Shown: piece after piece, positions 46,858-56,228 of the stretch
Position numbering within the stretch: position 1 is the stretch's first letter
How the letters are laid out: every line of letters begins with the position of its first letter
From: CAWARU01 sp963784575
Lineage (GTDB): Bacteria > Pseudomonadota > Gammaproteobacteria > UBA6186 > Azoamicaceae
NCBI GenBank assembly: GCA_963784575.1
Contig: CAWARU010000001.1
Location: 248,001-312,000, forward strand
DNA length: 64,000 nucleotides
Direction of reading: 5' to 3'
The notes under the pieces: model-generated
Seen by the model: the letters and a program-made list of their open reading frames with translations, nothing else
Told to the model about the DNA's origin: nothing
Database searches by the model: none
Made by a program: the position numbers and the translations under genes

Positions 46858-47991
46858 TTATAAAGAAGCCTTGCACGGTACAATTTCGGATTCCAAATCT
46901 CTTAAAGTGCAATCGCTAATTCTATAGTCTGGACCATGTCTTTTATTCGCTGCTTCATAAGCAAATACCAACCCTTTTGAATAAGGAATAAGCCAATGCG
47001 GATATTTTTGAGATCTTGATATTTCAGTAGAATCATCAAATTCATTTTGAGTCCAGCGTTGAAAAAGGTTACACAAAGCTTCCCTTTTCTCCGGGGTTGT
47101 TCCTAAAGGAAATTCACCCAAAACCAATTGCATGCAATCATGTAATTTTACGCCTGGCGCCGGTGGTGTAACCAATTTTATATTTTCACGAATCCATTTT
47201 TCGGTATTTTCTCTAATTTCTTGAACTTTTTTCTTATCACTTGAATAAGTAAAATGCTTCATAATTTCTGGAGAAGTATCTTTGGGGAAGCGAAAGGGCA
47301 TTTCAACACTTCCAATCGGCGTACATATGCCATCTTTAATAATTGTGATAAAAATAGGAGATAGAAGTACCGCGTAGGAACCAGGTGCCAGATCAGGATC
47401 TGTAGGATATCGCACACACCGCACACATTCCCCTGGCGTTGTTGTATTAACGATCGGAGCACTACGTAATAATGCATCACTTGCTATAAAAATGAGTTGT
47501 TCCCAATGGCGATTTACCAACTTCGCTTTATCTTGCGGTATAATTTCACAAAACTCATTATCTTTAGAATCTTTTGATCCAGGTACAGGAAGTTTGCCTT
47601 GGAACAGTTGAATGCAAGCACCTTCCGGAATAATAATATTCTTAGGCACGGTTATAACAAATGGTAGAAATTCTTTAGCGTCTGGATCTTCTACAAAATG
47701 AAAAGGGGCTGTTATTTTATATTTTTTCCTATAATGTGCCTTTCTTGATGAATATGGGTGAACAAAACTTTTTAAAGTTGCGCAAGGTCCTTTACCAAAA
47801 AACTGATATTGGCTTAGACACCATTCAGAGGATCTTCTATCAACAACTGATGTACCTACAATATTATGTAATTCGCTACTTAACTTCCCATCAGAAGCTA
47901 GTTGACTTTCAACTGCCGACAACTGTCTTGCAAGTTCAAGTTGTCTCTCAGTATCCAATTGCTGTTTAATGTCTTGCTGTGATTCGGCCAT
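46858..47991 (-). CDS. Unknown protein, 377 residues
   Basis: No family recognised. It starts MAESQQDIKQQLDTERQLELARQL, a coiled-coil-like segment, behind a GAGG ribosome site. The middle is rich in beta-strand-like stretches (FLPFVITVPKNIIIPEGACIQLFQGKLPVPG, SYAVLLSPIFITIIKDGICTPIG) and has several Cys. The end is helical. No signal peptide or membrane helix. It is upstream in the operon of the 45447-46796 gene. Confidence 0.55.
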   Translation of the reverse strand: MAESQQDIKQQLDTERQLELARQLSAVESQLASDGKLSSELHNIVGTSVVDRRSSEWCLSQYQFFGKGPCATLKSFVHPYSSRKAHYRKKYKITAPFHFVEDPDAKEFLPFVITVPKNIIIPEGACIQLFQGKLPVPGSKDSKDNEFCEIIPQDKAKLVNRHWEQLIFIASDALLRSAPIVNTTTPGECVRCVRYPTDPDLAPGSYAVLLSPIFITIIKDGICTPIGSVEMPFRFPKDTSPEIMKHFTYSSDKKKVQEIRENTEKWIRENIKLVTPPAPGVKLHDCMQLVLGEFPLGTTPEKREALCNLFQRWTQNEFDDSTEISRSQKYPHWLIPYSKGLVFAYEAANKRHGPDYRISDCTLRDLESEIVPCKASL

Positions 47992-48197
47992 GGTTATTTC
48001 CTCGGAAGCTAAGTTTAAAATATGATATCATTCGGTAGAATAATTAGGAAAAATAATACTATTTTATTGAAACATCTGTCATTTGCTTGACCAAATTACC
48101 ATACTTTTGCCCAATTATCAACTTAACTTCTTAGTGAAATCTATTTCGACCCAAATAATCACTATGCACAATACTTTTTATCCAGCCCTTATTTGTA

Positions 48198-48339
48198 ACT
48201 ACCCAGGTGCCTCGTCATTCCTGCATAAGCGGGAATCCAGAAAAAATCAGGAAAACCGCTTAAACTGGATACCCGCTTTCGTGGGAATGATGCACTAAAT
48301 GCCAGTTTTTTCTGCTGAATTAATGGGTACCTGGGTAGT
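48198..48339. mobile_element. MITE-like element, 142 bp
   Basis: Terminal inverted repeats ACTACCCAGGTGCC and GGTACCTGGGTAGT (13 of 14 complementary) enclose a second inverted pair, CGTCATTCCTGC...GGGAATCCAG and CTGGATACCCGC...GGGAATGATG, the widespread REP-like motif. There is no coding capacity. It lies in the otherwise empty 47992-48494 gap. Confidence 0.65.
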
Positions 48340-49024
48340 CACCCTTATTTAGTTAGCTGTAAAATAAATCAGGTTCCTCAATGAATAACTCCTTAAAAGA
48401 TGCGCCGCACTTGTACAATCTAGTGATGCTGAATTCATGGCCTTACCGGAATTTGATAAAAGATTTAAGTGATAGGGAGGGTATTATGGAATAATTATTC
48501 AGATCCATATCGATGCTTCTCAAGTTCTATGCACTCTTCAACTCGTTTTTTCTCAGCCAAGATCTGTTTTTCAAGTAGTTGTATTATATTTTCAGCAAAT
48601 TTGTTAACTTTTTGATTAGAGTCACCAATCCAATTCTTGATCATATCACTTTTAGTTTCGTATGCCTTCATAAGCCCGAATTCATCTGCCACTACTCCTG
48701 TATTGATAATGATTGTATTAACTTCCGAAAGAAATTTGCTATCTTCATGTAATACTTTTACAAATTCTTTACATAGGTTGTATGTTCCAATTTCACCTCC
48801 ATAATATTGTAAAATTGAAATAGAAATTGATAATTTTTGATCATCTCCAGATTGAATGAATTTGTTTAATTCCTGTTCAAGTGCAGGTTCAAGTTTAGGA
48901 AAGATAGCTTTTACAATTTTAATAGTTTCATATTTATGCCCGTTGCTTCTGCTCCATTCCAGAACAGACTTTAAAACATAACTAGCAACCTGTGACAACG
49001 ACTCTGCGAGTTGATAAAATTGAT

Positions 49025-50652
49025 ACTCGATTCCGCAGTTTTTTGTTCTTGATGGGGAAAAGAAAATATGGCTTACTATGCAAGAGATAAGTCGGACTAC
49101 TGAAACGGCTCTTGTTTTCGCATAGCAAAGACCGTCAACGCTGTAACAGAAGACCGACTTGGCTATAATGCCCGCTCTAGGGAGACAAAGCAAGGATGAT
49201 GTCTTTATGTTACTTAAGCCAGTCGATTGCATTTCCGCTTACGTTGCGGGGCTTAATGCATCACTTAAACAAATATCCACACATTCATTGACGAAGATTC
49301 AGTCCAACTGGCTTGTTGTTATGTTAATTGGATTAATGGTCACCGGTTGTTTTAGCTGGGCTGAATTCATGCGGTCTAGTTTGGGGAAATTTGATGAAAA
49401 TCGATTACGCTGGATGTTCCGTTATGCAAAAATTGCATGGGATTATCTTCTTCAAGCCAGTGTTACATATATCATTACTCATTATGGTGTCACAAAAGGC
49501 GTTTTAGTGCTTGATGATTCAGATAAAGTGAGGTCTCGTAATACCAGTAAGATCCCAGGCGTTCATAAGATTTTGGATAAAAAGACGCAAGGCTGGTTTA
49601 AGGGGCAAGAATTTGTTTTTTTACTTTTGGTAACGGATATTTTAACGATTCCCATTGGATTCCGTTTTTATGTCCCAGACCCTGCGTTGAAAAAATGGAA
49701 AGGGATTATTAAGGCTCAAAAGAAGGCTGGTATTCCCAAAAAAGAACGAGCAAAGAGGCCTGCCCCCAATCTGAATTATCCCACCAAACAAATGCTAGCG
49801 CTTGAGCTTTTAAGAGAATTTTGTCAACAGCATCCAAAAATTACGGTGCAAAGTGTTTTGGCAGATGCACTGTACGGTTCTAAAGAATTCATGGACAACG
49901 CATCATTAGTGACTCATTGTTCTCAAGTGATCAGTCAGTTGCGCAAAAATCAATTGGTACGTTCTTGTGGGAAACGTGTTCTTTTAGAGGCCTATTTTGC
50001 ACGCCAACCGGGTGTAAAAACTAAGCTTACGATACGTGGTGGGGAGTCAAAATTGGTCACAGTGTTGTCAGCCAGAATTTTAGTGAAATCACATACAAAG
50101 AAACGTTTTGTTGTTGCCTTGAAATATGAAGGCGAAACGGAATATCGATTTATTGTTGCTACAGATTTATCCTGGCAACATATGGACATCGCGCAAACCT
50201 ACACTTTGAGATGGCTAGTCGAGGTTTTTATCCAGGACTGGAAAGCGCATGGTGGTTGGAATAAGCTGAGCAAACAACAGGGCGTTGATAGTGCTATGCG
50301 AGGCATGACACTTAGCCTATTGTGCGAACATGCGTTGCTTCTCCACCCGCAGCAATCCGCCCGATTTAAGAACAAACAACCTGGGATATCCACTGGTTGC
50401 CTGATTCAACATGTCAAAGGAGAGGCGTTGCTTAATACTGTTGTTGATATTGTTAATTCCGTTGACCCTAGAGAGTCACTTGTAGAATTTAAGCAGGCAA
50501 TAGACAAGGTACTGCCAGTGTATCAGTCAAAAAAGCATATGGTTGGCAGGGATCTTGGTAGAATGGAAGCGAGTCCCTCTCTCAAATATAAAAAAGCAGC
50601 TTGAACTTATATTTTTACGCTGCCTCAACTGTTAAAAACTGCGGAATCGAGT
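49025..50652 (+). mobile_element. IS4-superfamily insertion sequence, copy B (1,628 bp)
   Basis: Same inverted ends as copy A (ACTCGATTCCGCAG / CTGCGGAATCGAGT), with a 4-bp target duplication TGAT (49021-49024 and 50653-50656). It interrupts the unknown gene at 48495-51096. It carries the intact transposase, so it may have been the source of copy A or a sibling. Confidence 0.88.
49168..50604 (+). CDS. IS4-superfamily transposase, intact
   Basis: About 478 residues from ATG 49168 (TTG at 49159 is also possible). The DDE residues are in VLDDSDKVRSRNTSK, SVLADALYGSKEF and YTLRWLVEVFIQDWK, the last matching the YREK-like motif of the superfamily. The C-terminus is basic (YKKAA). It is nearly identical to copy A at 26176-27619, which has lost two bases. 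Confidence 0.9.
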   Translation: MPALGRQSKDDVFMLLKPVDCISAYVAGLNASLKQISTHSLTKIQSNWLVVMLIGLMVTGCFSWAEFMRSSLGKFDENRLRWMFRYAKIAWDYLLQASVTYIITHYGVTKGVLVLDDSDKVRSRNTSKIPGVHKILDKKTQGWFKGQEFVFLLLVTDILTIPIGFRFYVPDPALKKWKGIIKAQKKAGIPKKERAKRPAPNLNYPTKQMLALELLREFCQQHPKITVQSVLADALYGSKEFMDNASLVTHCSQVISQLRKNQLVRSCGKRVLLEAYFARQPGVKTKLTIRGGESKLVTVLSARILVKSHTKKRFVVALKYEGETEYRFIVATDLSWQHMDIAQTYTLRWLVEVFIQDWKAHGGWNKLSKQQGVDSAMRGMTLSLLCEHALLLHPQQSARFKNKQPGISTGCLIQHVKGEALLNTVVDIVNSVDPRESLVEFKQAIDKVLPVYQSKKHMVGRDLGRMEASPSLKYKKAA

Positions 50653-51358
50653 TGATATGGTGTCCATTCATACCTTGTATCTGATTTTTTATTCCTTTGC
50701 CGCGTTAAGCGAGTACCAAAAAAATCTATTACTTTTTCTGGGTATCTTTTTGCGAAAGGTAAAAGTATATATTCTGCTTCACTATTAATAAGTTGTAATA
50801 CCAAAAGGTTCTCGAGAACAATAGATAGATTTGCTTCATTAGTGGTTTCAATTACTTTTTGAAGTTCTCGACTAAACCAAATATTATGGATCCATTTAAT
50901 ATTATTGAATTTAGTTAATTCATTTAGAGAAGGGAAGAAAAGATCATTAATAAGATATTCAGTCTCATTATTATAATTTTTTAATGCATTTGTCATGATT
51001 GCAATCAAAGCAGCTTCATTCTTAGTTGAGATCGCTTTGTTAAATATCTTTTCTAGGGTCCTGAATAGTATCCATTTTCCGAATATCGCTTTTCATAAAT
51101 AAAATCTCCATGTGCAATCAACAACGAATAACAATAAGAATCATAGCAATGAAAACTATAAAATGTTATTACCCAGCGGATGTATTTTCAGTAAAATGCT
51201 TGAAATAAATAAACCAAGACGATAGTCTTACATCTGTCCATTGGGAACAATGGCGCACTTATGCGGTCCTACCGTTTTTTGCCTTCGGCGATATATTATT
51301 GGAAGCCAATTTGTTATAATTGCCATTCGAATTCAATGAAATCTAGGAGTTCTTCACA

Positions 51359-52195
51359 ATGACAAAAGGTAAAAAGGCAACCATAAATGTTCAAGGTTCC
51401 ATCATTAGTATTTTGTCAAAAGAGCAAAAGGACTATATTTCACTTACTGATATGGTTAAAAGATTTGAGGGAGGAAGTGCCCTTATTGAACAATGGTTGA
51501 AAAATAAGGACACAATTCTTTTTCTTGGGGTTTGGGAACAGCTTAATAATCCTGATTTTAATTCCCTCGAATTCGAGGGAATTAAAAATGAAGCAGGAAG
51601 GAACAGTTTTTATCTATCTGCTAAAAAATGGATAGATTCAACTAATGCCACTGGTTTAATTGCGAACGCAGGCAGATATGGAGGGACTTATGCGCACACA
51701 GATATAGCTTTTGAGTTTGGTTCTTGGCTTAGTCCTGAATTCAAATTATATCTAATAAAAGAATTTCAAAGGCTGAAAGAAGATGAAAATAGGCGTTTGT
51801 CTTTAAATTGGGATTTAAATAGAACATTGTCAAAGCTTAATTACAGAATCCACACCGATGCAATTAAAACACACATAATTCCTTCATTGGTCAACGAACT
51901 GCAAGTTAATTTTGTCTATGCAAATGAGGCAGATTTGCTAAACGTAGCTTTATTTGGTCAAACCGCCAAACAATGGCGAGAGAAAAATCCTAGTAAAAAT
52001 GGTAATATTCGCGATTTTGCAACGATTGAGCAATTATTAGTTCTAGCGAATATCGAAGTAATGAATGCGGAGTTTATTCGAATGGGGCTATCACAAGCCG
52101 AACGTATAAAAAGATTAAATGAGGTTGCAATTTTACAACTTAAAGTGCTGACAACAAGTATAAACATAAAAGCTTTGGAAGAAATGAATGTTTAA
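51359..52195 (+). CDS. KilA-N domain protein
   Basis: The 278-residue protein starts at an ATG after AGGAG. It has the KilA-N domain (YISLTDMVKRF, ALIEQWLKNKDTILFLGVWEQL, NATGLIANAGRYGGTYAHTDIAFEFGSWLSPEFKLYLIKEFQRL), a DNA-binding module of phages and large DNA viruses. The C-terminal part (about 145-278) is helical with FGQTAKQWREKNP. In bacteria such genes are usually in mobile DNA as phage-type regulators. It lies near the right end of the third segment, before an integrase remnant. Confidence 0.88.
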   Translation: MTKGKKATINVQGSIISILSKEQKDYISLTDMVKRFEGGSALIEQWLKNKDTILFLGVWEQLNNPDFNSLEFEGIKNEAGRNSFYLSAKKWIDSTNATGLIANAGRYGGTYAHTDIAFEFGSWLSPEFKLYLIKEFQRLKEDENRRLSLNWDLNRTLSKLNYRIHTDAIKTHIIPSLVNELQVNFVYANEADLLNVALFGQTAKQWREKNPSKNGNIRDFATIEQLLVLANIEVMNAEFIRMGLSQAERIKRLNEVAILQLKVLTTSINIKALEEMNV

Positions 52196-52249
52196 AAAAA
52201 AGATTCTAACAACGATTTGTTAGCAGAGAAGCTGTATAATTGTACGAAA

Positions 52250-52336
52250 ATTGAAGCCGCAAATATGGTTTGCGATCGCTCCCGTCAAGGACCAGTATTA
52301 ATCCTGCTGCGAACTAACTGTGAGTTAATTAGTTAG
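52250..52336 (+). pseudogene. Integrase C-terminal remnant, second copy
   Basis: IEAANMVCDRSRQGPVLILL then RTNCELIS-stop matches 45043-45130 closely. The flank after it (ATCCCCACAATCGA, then TTTTTGGTTAGTTGGTTTAA) leads to the tRNA-Arg fragment. Only this tail of the integrase survives. Confidence 0.6.
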
Positions 52337-52439
52337 TTTTGGCAAAAAATCCCCACAAAATCCCCACAATCGAGAATTTTTGAATTTTTGGTTAGTTGGT
52401 TTAAGTATAGATAACTTGTTGATTTAATTTAAAAAATTC

Positions 52440-52486
52440 TGGCGCGCCCGGAGAGATTCGAACTCCCGACCACCTGGTTCGAAGCC
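52440..52486 (-). other. tRNA-Arg(UCG) 3'-half fragment, attachment-site copy 3
   Basis: The same 41-bp core (52446-52486) as copies 1 and 2, followed on the plus strand by a flank shared in part with them (TTGATTTTA, then AACCCGCTA and GCAGCACTGATG). It marks the right boundary of the array. The 5' half of the tRNA is missing here too. Confidence 0.75.
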
Positions 52487-52783
52487 AGCTGGTCTTATTA
52501 TAACCGGTTGATTTTACTAGAGTTTTTAACTGCCCAAACCCGCTACCTATGCTCAATTCTGCTGGACTGTGCAGCACTGATGGACACAATTTGGCCACAA
52601 GAAAATTACTATATTTCCTGGTAGAATACACTATCACAACGGATATAGAAAAACATTTATTAAAAGAATCAGGGTTCAAAAAAGTAGCAAACAGCGAAAT
52701 CATTTTATACCAAAGAATTATAATTATAATGCGAACACAAGCTTCAAAGGTAAAATTCAGCTAACTATATAGAAGGTATGCAC

Positions 52784-53227
52784 ATGTTCTCTGAGAAATT
52801 CTTAAACTTCATCGAACACCAGTTCAAAACCTGAACCAAGGATCATCTCTCACAATTAAAGTCGGGTCAAAAAAAACTGACCCAAGAACACTGTGAGATT
52901 ATTCTACGTGCATTCGCAGCAAATGGTAAGGAAGATCTCATCAAAGAATTATTCGATTACATGCGCTTATGTGGGCTCAACATCCTACGGAGTATCAATC
53001 TTAGGAACAAGCAGGATGAGAATGCGCTAGGGCTCGCCGCCAAATATAATCGTGTCGCGGTATTTGTATTCCTCGTGAAAAACGGTGGCAATGTTCATCT
53101 GAACGACAGCAAGCACAATACCGTTTTCAATATTATTTTTGAACACAAGAGTGAAGCAGTTCTTAAAGCCTTTTTTGAGTCATCAGGGTCAGGGCCAAGC
53201 AAGCGACAAGGATCCATTTATGCATAG
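52784..53227 (+). pseudogene. Ankyrin-like protein gene with in-frame stop
   Basis: One continuous frame runs from ATG 52784 to 53227 but has TGA at codon 17 (FIEHQFKT-stop-TKDHLSQLKS). The rest reads EIILRAFAANGKEDLIKELF, then ankyrin-like ENALGLAAKYNRVAVFVFLVKNGGNVHL. A shorter product from ATG 52961 is possible. It is probably a decayed fragment of an ankyrin effector gene. Confidence 0.6.
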
Positions 53228-53328
53228 AACATACGTCAAATATCTGATATATTTATCACAAATTTTAAATAACAATTAATTTTTTCATAGTTACTGAAGT
53301 CAATAAATATATAGCAGTCAAAAACTCT

Positions 53329-54306
53329 ATGTTTAGACCCTTAAGAATTGAGTATCCAGGAGCATTTTATCACGTTATGAATCGTGGTGCTGGTCGAAGG
53401 AATATATTTCAGCATCCTTCTCATTTTGAATTTTTTTATGATTTATTAGGGCAAGCTCATGACCACTTTAAAATTGAAATTCATGCTTTTTGTTTAATGA
53501 GCAACCATTATCATTTATTAATTAGAACTCCGTTAACCAATTTAAGTAAAGCTATGGCGTATATAAATGGTTTATATACTCAAAAATTTAACAAAATTGA
53601 AAAAACGGATGAACCCTTATTTAGGGGAAGATTTAAGGCCATTTTGGTGGAGGCTGATAACTATTTATTGGTACTTTCAAGATATATTCATTTAAATCCG
53701 GTTAAAGCTAATCTTGTTAAAAGTCCTCAGGATTATAGGTGGTCTAGTTTCTCATGTTATTTAAATAGAATTCATAGTCCAAAATGGCTGTTTTGTAATG
53801 AGATTTTAAGCCGCATTTCTGATAAGGATTCTATAGCTGAGTACCTGGCATTTACTAATAGTTGTATTGATGCTGAAATTGAACAATTTTACTCTAAGAA
53901 AAGGATTTTTCCTATACTAGGCTCTGAGGATTTTGTACAAAGAACGTATTCTAATTATGTAGATACGAAATTTTTTGAGAAATTACCTGAACACAAAATG
54001 TTCTCAAAAAACTTATTACCACCAATTAATGATATCATTGAGAACGTTGCAAATTATTATCAAATTAACCATCAATCTATAATTGAGCATTCAAGCAGAA
54101 CATTTAAAAACGTGCCCAGGCATGTTGCCATGTATTTGGCATTAAAATATAGCGGAAAAGAGCGAAAAGAAATAGTAAATCATTTTCAGGGAATTTCATA
54201 TATGAGTCTGACATCAGCAAGACGAAGGATTGCAATCGAGCTTAAGAAGAATCTAGTTTTACTACAAGACATTGAAAATCTTAAGAAACTTTTGTCGCTT
54301 GCTTAG
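53329..54306 (+). CDS. REP-associated tyrosine transposase (RAYT, IS200-like Y1)
   Basis: The N-terminal Y1 domain has MFRPLRIEYPGAFYHVMNRG, the HUH metal motif NHYHLLI, and the catalytic-Tyr helix (NLSKAMAYINGLYTQKFNK). RGRFKAILVEADNYLLVLSRYIHLNPVKA follows. The C-terminal part (about 215-325) resembles a DnaA-type HTH (PRHVAMYLALKYSGKERKEI). RAYTs act on REP hairpins. The sequence after the stop holds CCCCTACATGT twice, a possible REP-like site. The frame is intact. Confidence 0.9.
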   Translation: MFRPLRIEYPGAFYHVMNRGAGRRNIFQHPSHFEFFYDLLGQAHDHFKIEIHAFCLMSNHYHLLIRTPLTNLSKAMAYINGLYTQKFNKIEKTDEPLFRGRFKAILVEADNYLLVLSRYIHLNPVKANLVKSPQDYRWSSFSCYLNRIHSPKWLFCNEILSRISDKDSIAEYLAFTNSCIDAEIEQFYSKKRIFPILGSEDFVQRTYSNYVDTKFFEKLPEHKMFSKNLLPPINDIIENVANYYQINHQSIIEHSSRTFKNVPRHVAMYLALKYSGKERKEIVNHFQGISYMSLTSARRRIAIELKKNLVLLQDIENLKKLLSLA

Positions 54307-54356
54307 CCCTGCCCCCTACATGTGACCCCTACATGTCAAAAGAATTACTTAATCCT

Positions 54357-54704
54357 TTAAATAAGAGCTTGCAGCCCTTTATCTTCGACTAAGTTAAGTA
54401 ATTTCAAAGAAGTGCCTCGGGGATGCTTATCGCCATTCTCCCATTGTTTTACCGTTGAAACACTGGTGTTAAGGTATTTTGCAAATACATTTTGGCTCAC
54501 TTTTGCACGAAGCCGCATTCGCTTTATGTCTTTAGGTTTGAAGTCGCGAATAGGAGGTAAGCACAGTGCATCAAATTCGCGCATCGTTTTCCCATCAATT
54601 ACACCTGCATTATAAAGGCCTGTAGCACTTTCATGCACGGCTTTAAGCGGTGTTAAAGCTTTAAATGTTTCTTTTCCCTTCTTCAGCATATTGCCTTTAC
54701 TCAT
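54357..54704 (-). CDS. HTH antitoxin-like protein (HigA/NadS type), orphan
   Basis: The C-terminal half is an XRE helix-turn-helix (MRLRAKVSQNVFAKYLNTSVSTVKQWENGDKHPRG). The first half, with MREFDALCLPPIRDFKPKDIKRMR, is typical of antitoxins paired with RelE/HigB toxins. ATG 54704 with GAGG upstream is the best start. No RelE-like gene is adjacent, so it is an orphan or regulates other genes. It lies 37 bp after the AbiEii stop on the same strand. Confidence 0.82.
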   Translation of the reverse strand: MSKGNMLKKGKETFKALTPLKAVHESATGLYNAGVIDGKTMREFDALCLPPIRDFKPKDIKRMRLRAKVSQNVFAKYLNTSVSTVKQWENGDKHPRGTSLKLLNLVEDKGLQALI

Positions 54705-54740
54705 ATTAGACCTCAATCAACTTAAGCTTTTTAACATTTC

Positions 54741-55616
54741 CTATTTAATAACTTCTTTTTCAAAATTTTTAGCTAACAAAAAGATTGGTTGCAATCTTTC
54801 ACCCAGATAAGCGATCACCTCAACAAGAGAAGTCACATCCAATTTATTTTTTCGAAGAAATGACAACCACATTGATTGTTTAGAAGAATCCATCGCAAAC
54901 TCCTCAGTCAAACCACTAGGCAATTCAATAGGTATTAACATTTCACGTCGGGCAAATGTTGAGGCAACTGCTTCTGCCAGTATTTTATCGTCAATAATTT
55001 CATTCCTCAGCAATATCCAAAGATCCAGATAATCCTTTAAACGACTGTTTGCCATACCAAACAATACCATTGCATGTACTTTTTCTGAGATTACTGAGTA
55101 AATCGGATATGTTTGCAGTTGTGGTACAGGAAGATCTGAAAGCATTACAGGATAGTTTAATTGCACTGGTCCAGGAACAACTGTGTCACCAAAACCAATA
55201 TCAATCTGTGTTTTACAACGAGCTTTGTTAATTTCAGCATAGATTAGTACTCGTGCACCAGCATATCCAGCTTCCTTTCGAATTTCTTCGACAGTAATCG
55301 TTTCTGGATCAAAGATGATCCCATCGTGACATGAGATATTTGCTATCTCTCGAAACGTGTCTTCGAGTACTTTAAGATCGCTTGAACCAAATCCAAGGAA
55401 ATCGATATCACGTGTTGCGCGATGCGGCATGTTATACCATAGATTAAACAATAATGCTCCCTTAAGGACAAATCGATTTGCATATGGAGATAAACTTAAT
55501 CGATAGAGAATTCGCTCTAAAGCAAAACGTATCAAAATCTGATTGAAGTCTGTGTTTTGTGATTTCGCAATAGATAATAGTCGTGTTCGAATGGAAGCAG
55601 AAAGATCTTTTGTCAT
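54741..55616 (-). CDS. AbiEii/AbiGii-family nucleotidyltransferase toxin
   Basis: The 291-residue protein has FVLKGALLFNLWYNMPHRATRDIDFLGFG with the KG(A/G)xL and DID nucleotidyltransferase motifs. QIDIGFGD follows, then SEKVHAMVLFGMANSRLKDYLDLW, characteristic of the family. It overlaps its antitoxin by four bases (ATGA). This is a different subfamily from the toxin at 17864, so two independent AbiE-type systems occur in the window. Confidence 0.9.
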   Translation of the reverse strand: MTKDLSASIRTRLLSIAKSQNTDFNQILIRFALERILYRLSLSPYANRFVLKGALLFNLWYNMPHRATRDIDFLGFGSSDLKVLEDTFREIANISCHDGIIFDPETITVEEIRKEAGYAGARVLIYAEINKARCKTQIDIGFGDTVVPGPVQLNYPVMLSDLPVPQLQTYPIYSVISEKVHAMVLFGMANSRLKDYLDLWILLRNEIIDDKILAEAVASTFARREMLIPIELPSGLTEEFAMDSSKQSMWLSFLRKNKLDVTSLVEVIAYLGERLQPIFLLAKNFEKEVIK

Positions 55617-56218
55617 TGAAGTACCTCAAGATAAGGCCGCATTATATTTGCGACGCGACAAATTTTAGCATAATGCCATAGCTCATCAATACCCACTTTT
55701 TTATGGCTCCACGCATCTTTAAGAGCCTCGAGTGCCACATCAAGCCCGATTTTGTTCCTATGCTTAAAACAATCCGCAATAGTTTTAGCAATACCATAGA
55801 TTTTTAGTTTTACTTTATTGTACTCATGAACTTCAATACCTTTAGAATATGCTTCACCGGAATATTGGATGATCTTAATAGGCGGATAATCAATTTTAGG
55901 CGCTTTCCTGCTTTTGGGTATGGCGATCCAAATTTGATGAGGGAGCTGCGTGGTGAGTTCGTGAAATTGCAGCGCTGTTAGTAAACAAAAAACTGCTAAC
56001 GGCGTTTTTCTGGCAATGAAAGCCAAACTTTCGTGCTCAGTTAAAGTTATATCAGAAAGATGATATAGACCTCGTCCAATTCTTTCTAATTGTCCCGTGG
56101 CCAGCAAACGGGTGAGGTATACCCTAGGAATGCCAGTTCCCTTTAAGTCACAAGAACGCAAAATCCCCTTCTCTGTTACTAGACTTAGTAATCGCTGCTT
56201 GTATGTTTTTCTGTTCAT
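55613..56218 (-). CDS. AbiEi-family antitoxin
   Basis: The 201-residue protein has an N-terminal winged helix (GILRSCDLKGTGIPRVYLTRLLATGQLERIGRGLYHL), as in type IV antitoxins, and a C-terminal domain with VHEYNKVKLKIYGIAKTIADCFKHRNKIGLDVALEAL, the AbiEi_C pattern. It is expected to repress its own promoter; a dyad lies upstream at 56229-56276. The toxin overlaps at its 3' end. Confidence 0.92.
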   Translation of the reverse strand: MNRKTYKQRLLSLVTEKGILRSCDLKGTGIPRVYLTRLLATGQLERIGRGLYHLSDITLTEHESLAFIARKTPLAVFCLLTALQFHELTTQLPHQIWIAIPKSRKAPKIDYPPIKIIQYSGEAYSKGIEVHEYNKVKLKIYGIAKTIADCFKHRNKIGLDVALEALKDAWSHKKVGIDELWHYAKICRVANIMRPYLEVLQ

Positions 56219-56228
56219 GATTTAATTA

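Larger units (their letters stand above)
48495..51096 (-). pseudogene. Unknown gene interrupted by an IS and a frameshift
   Basis: The 5' part (51096-50653) and 3' part (49024-48495) join when the IS and one TGAT copy are removed, giving RYEWTPYQFYQLAESLSQVA without a break. The likely start is ATG 51096 (MKSDIRKMDTIQD) with GGAG upstream. One extra C near 51064 shifts the frame before LEKIFNKAISTKNEAALIAI. The product of about 320 residues would be helical, HEAT-like in feel, with a Lys/Glu-rich C-terminus; no family recognised. The minus frame extending into the IS (to 49232) is not real coding sequence. Confidence 0.7.

Noticed and set aside
48495..49232. A 245-residue minus frame starting in the IS and running into the unknown gene.
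   Set aside because: The first part is the reverse complement of the IS end and occurs identically beside copy A, so only the part after 49024 is gene sequence.
52403..52703. Minus-strand frames containing WSGVRISPG-type sequence at 25.8, 45.2 and 52.4 kb.
   Set aside because: This is the well-known spurious translation of a tRNA 3' end, not a protein family.
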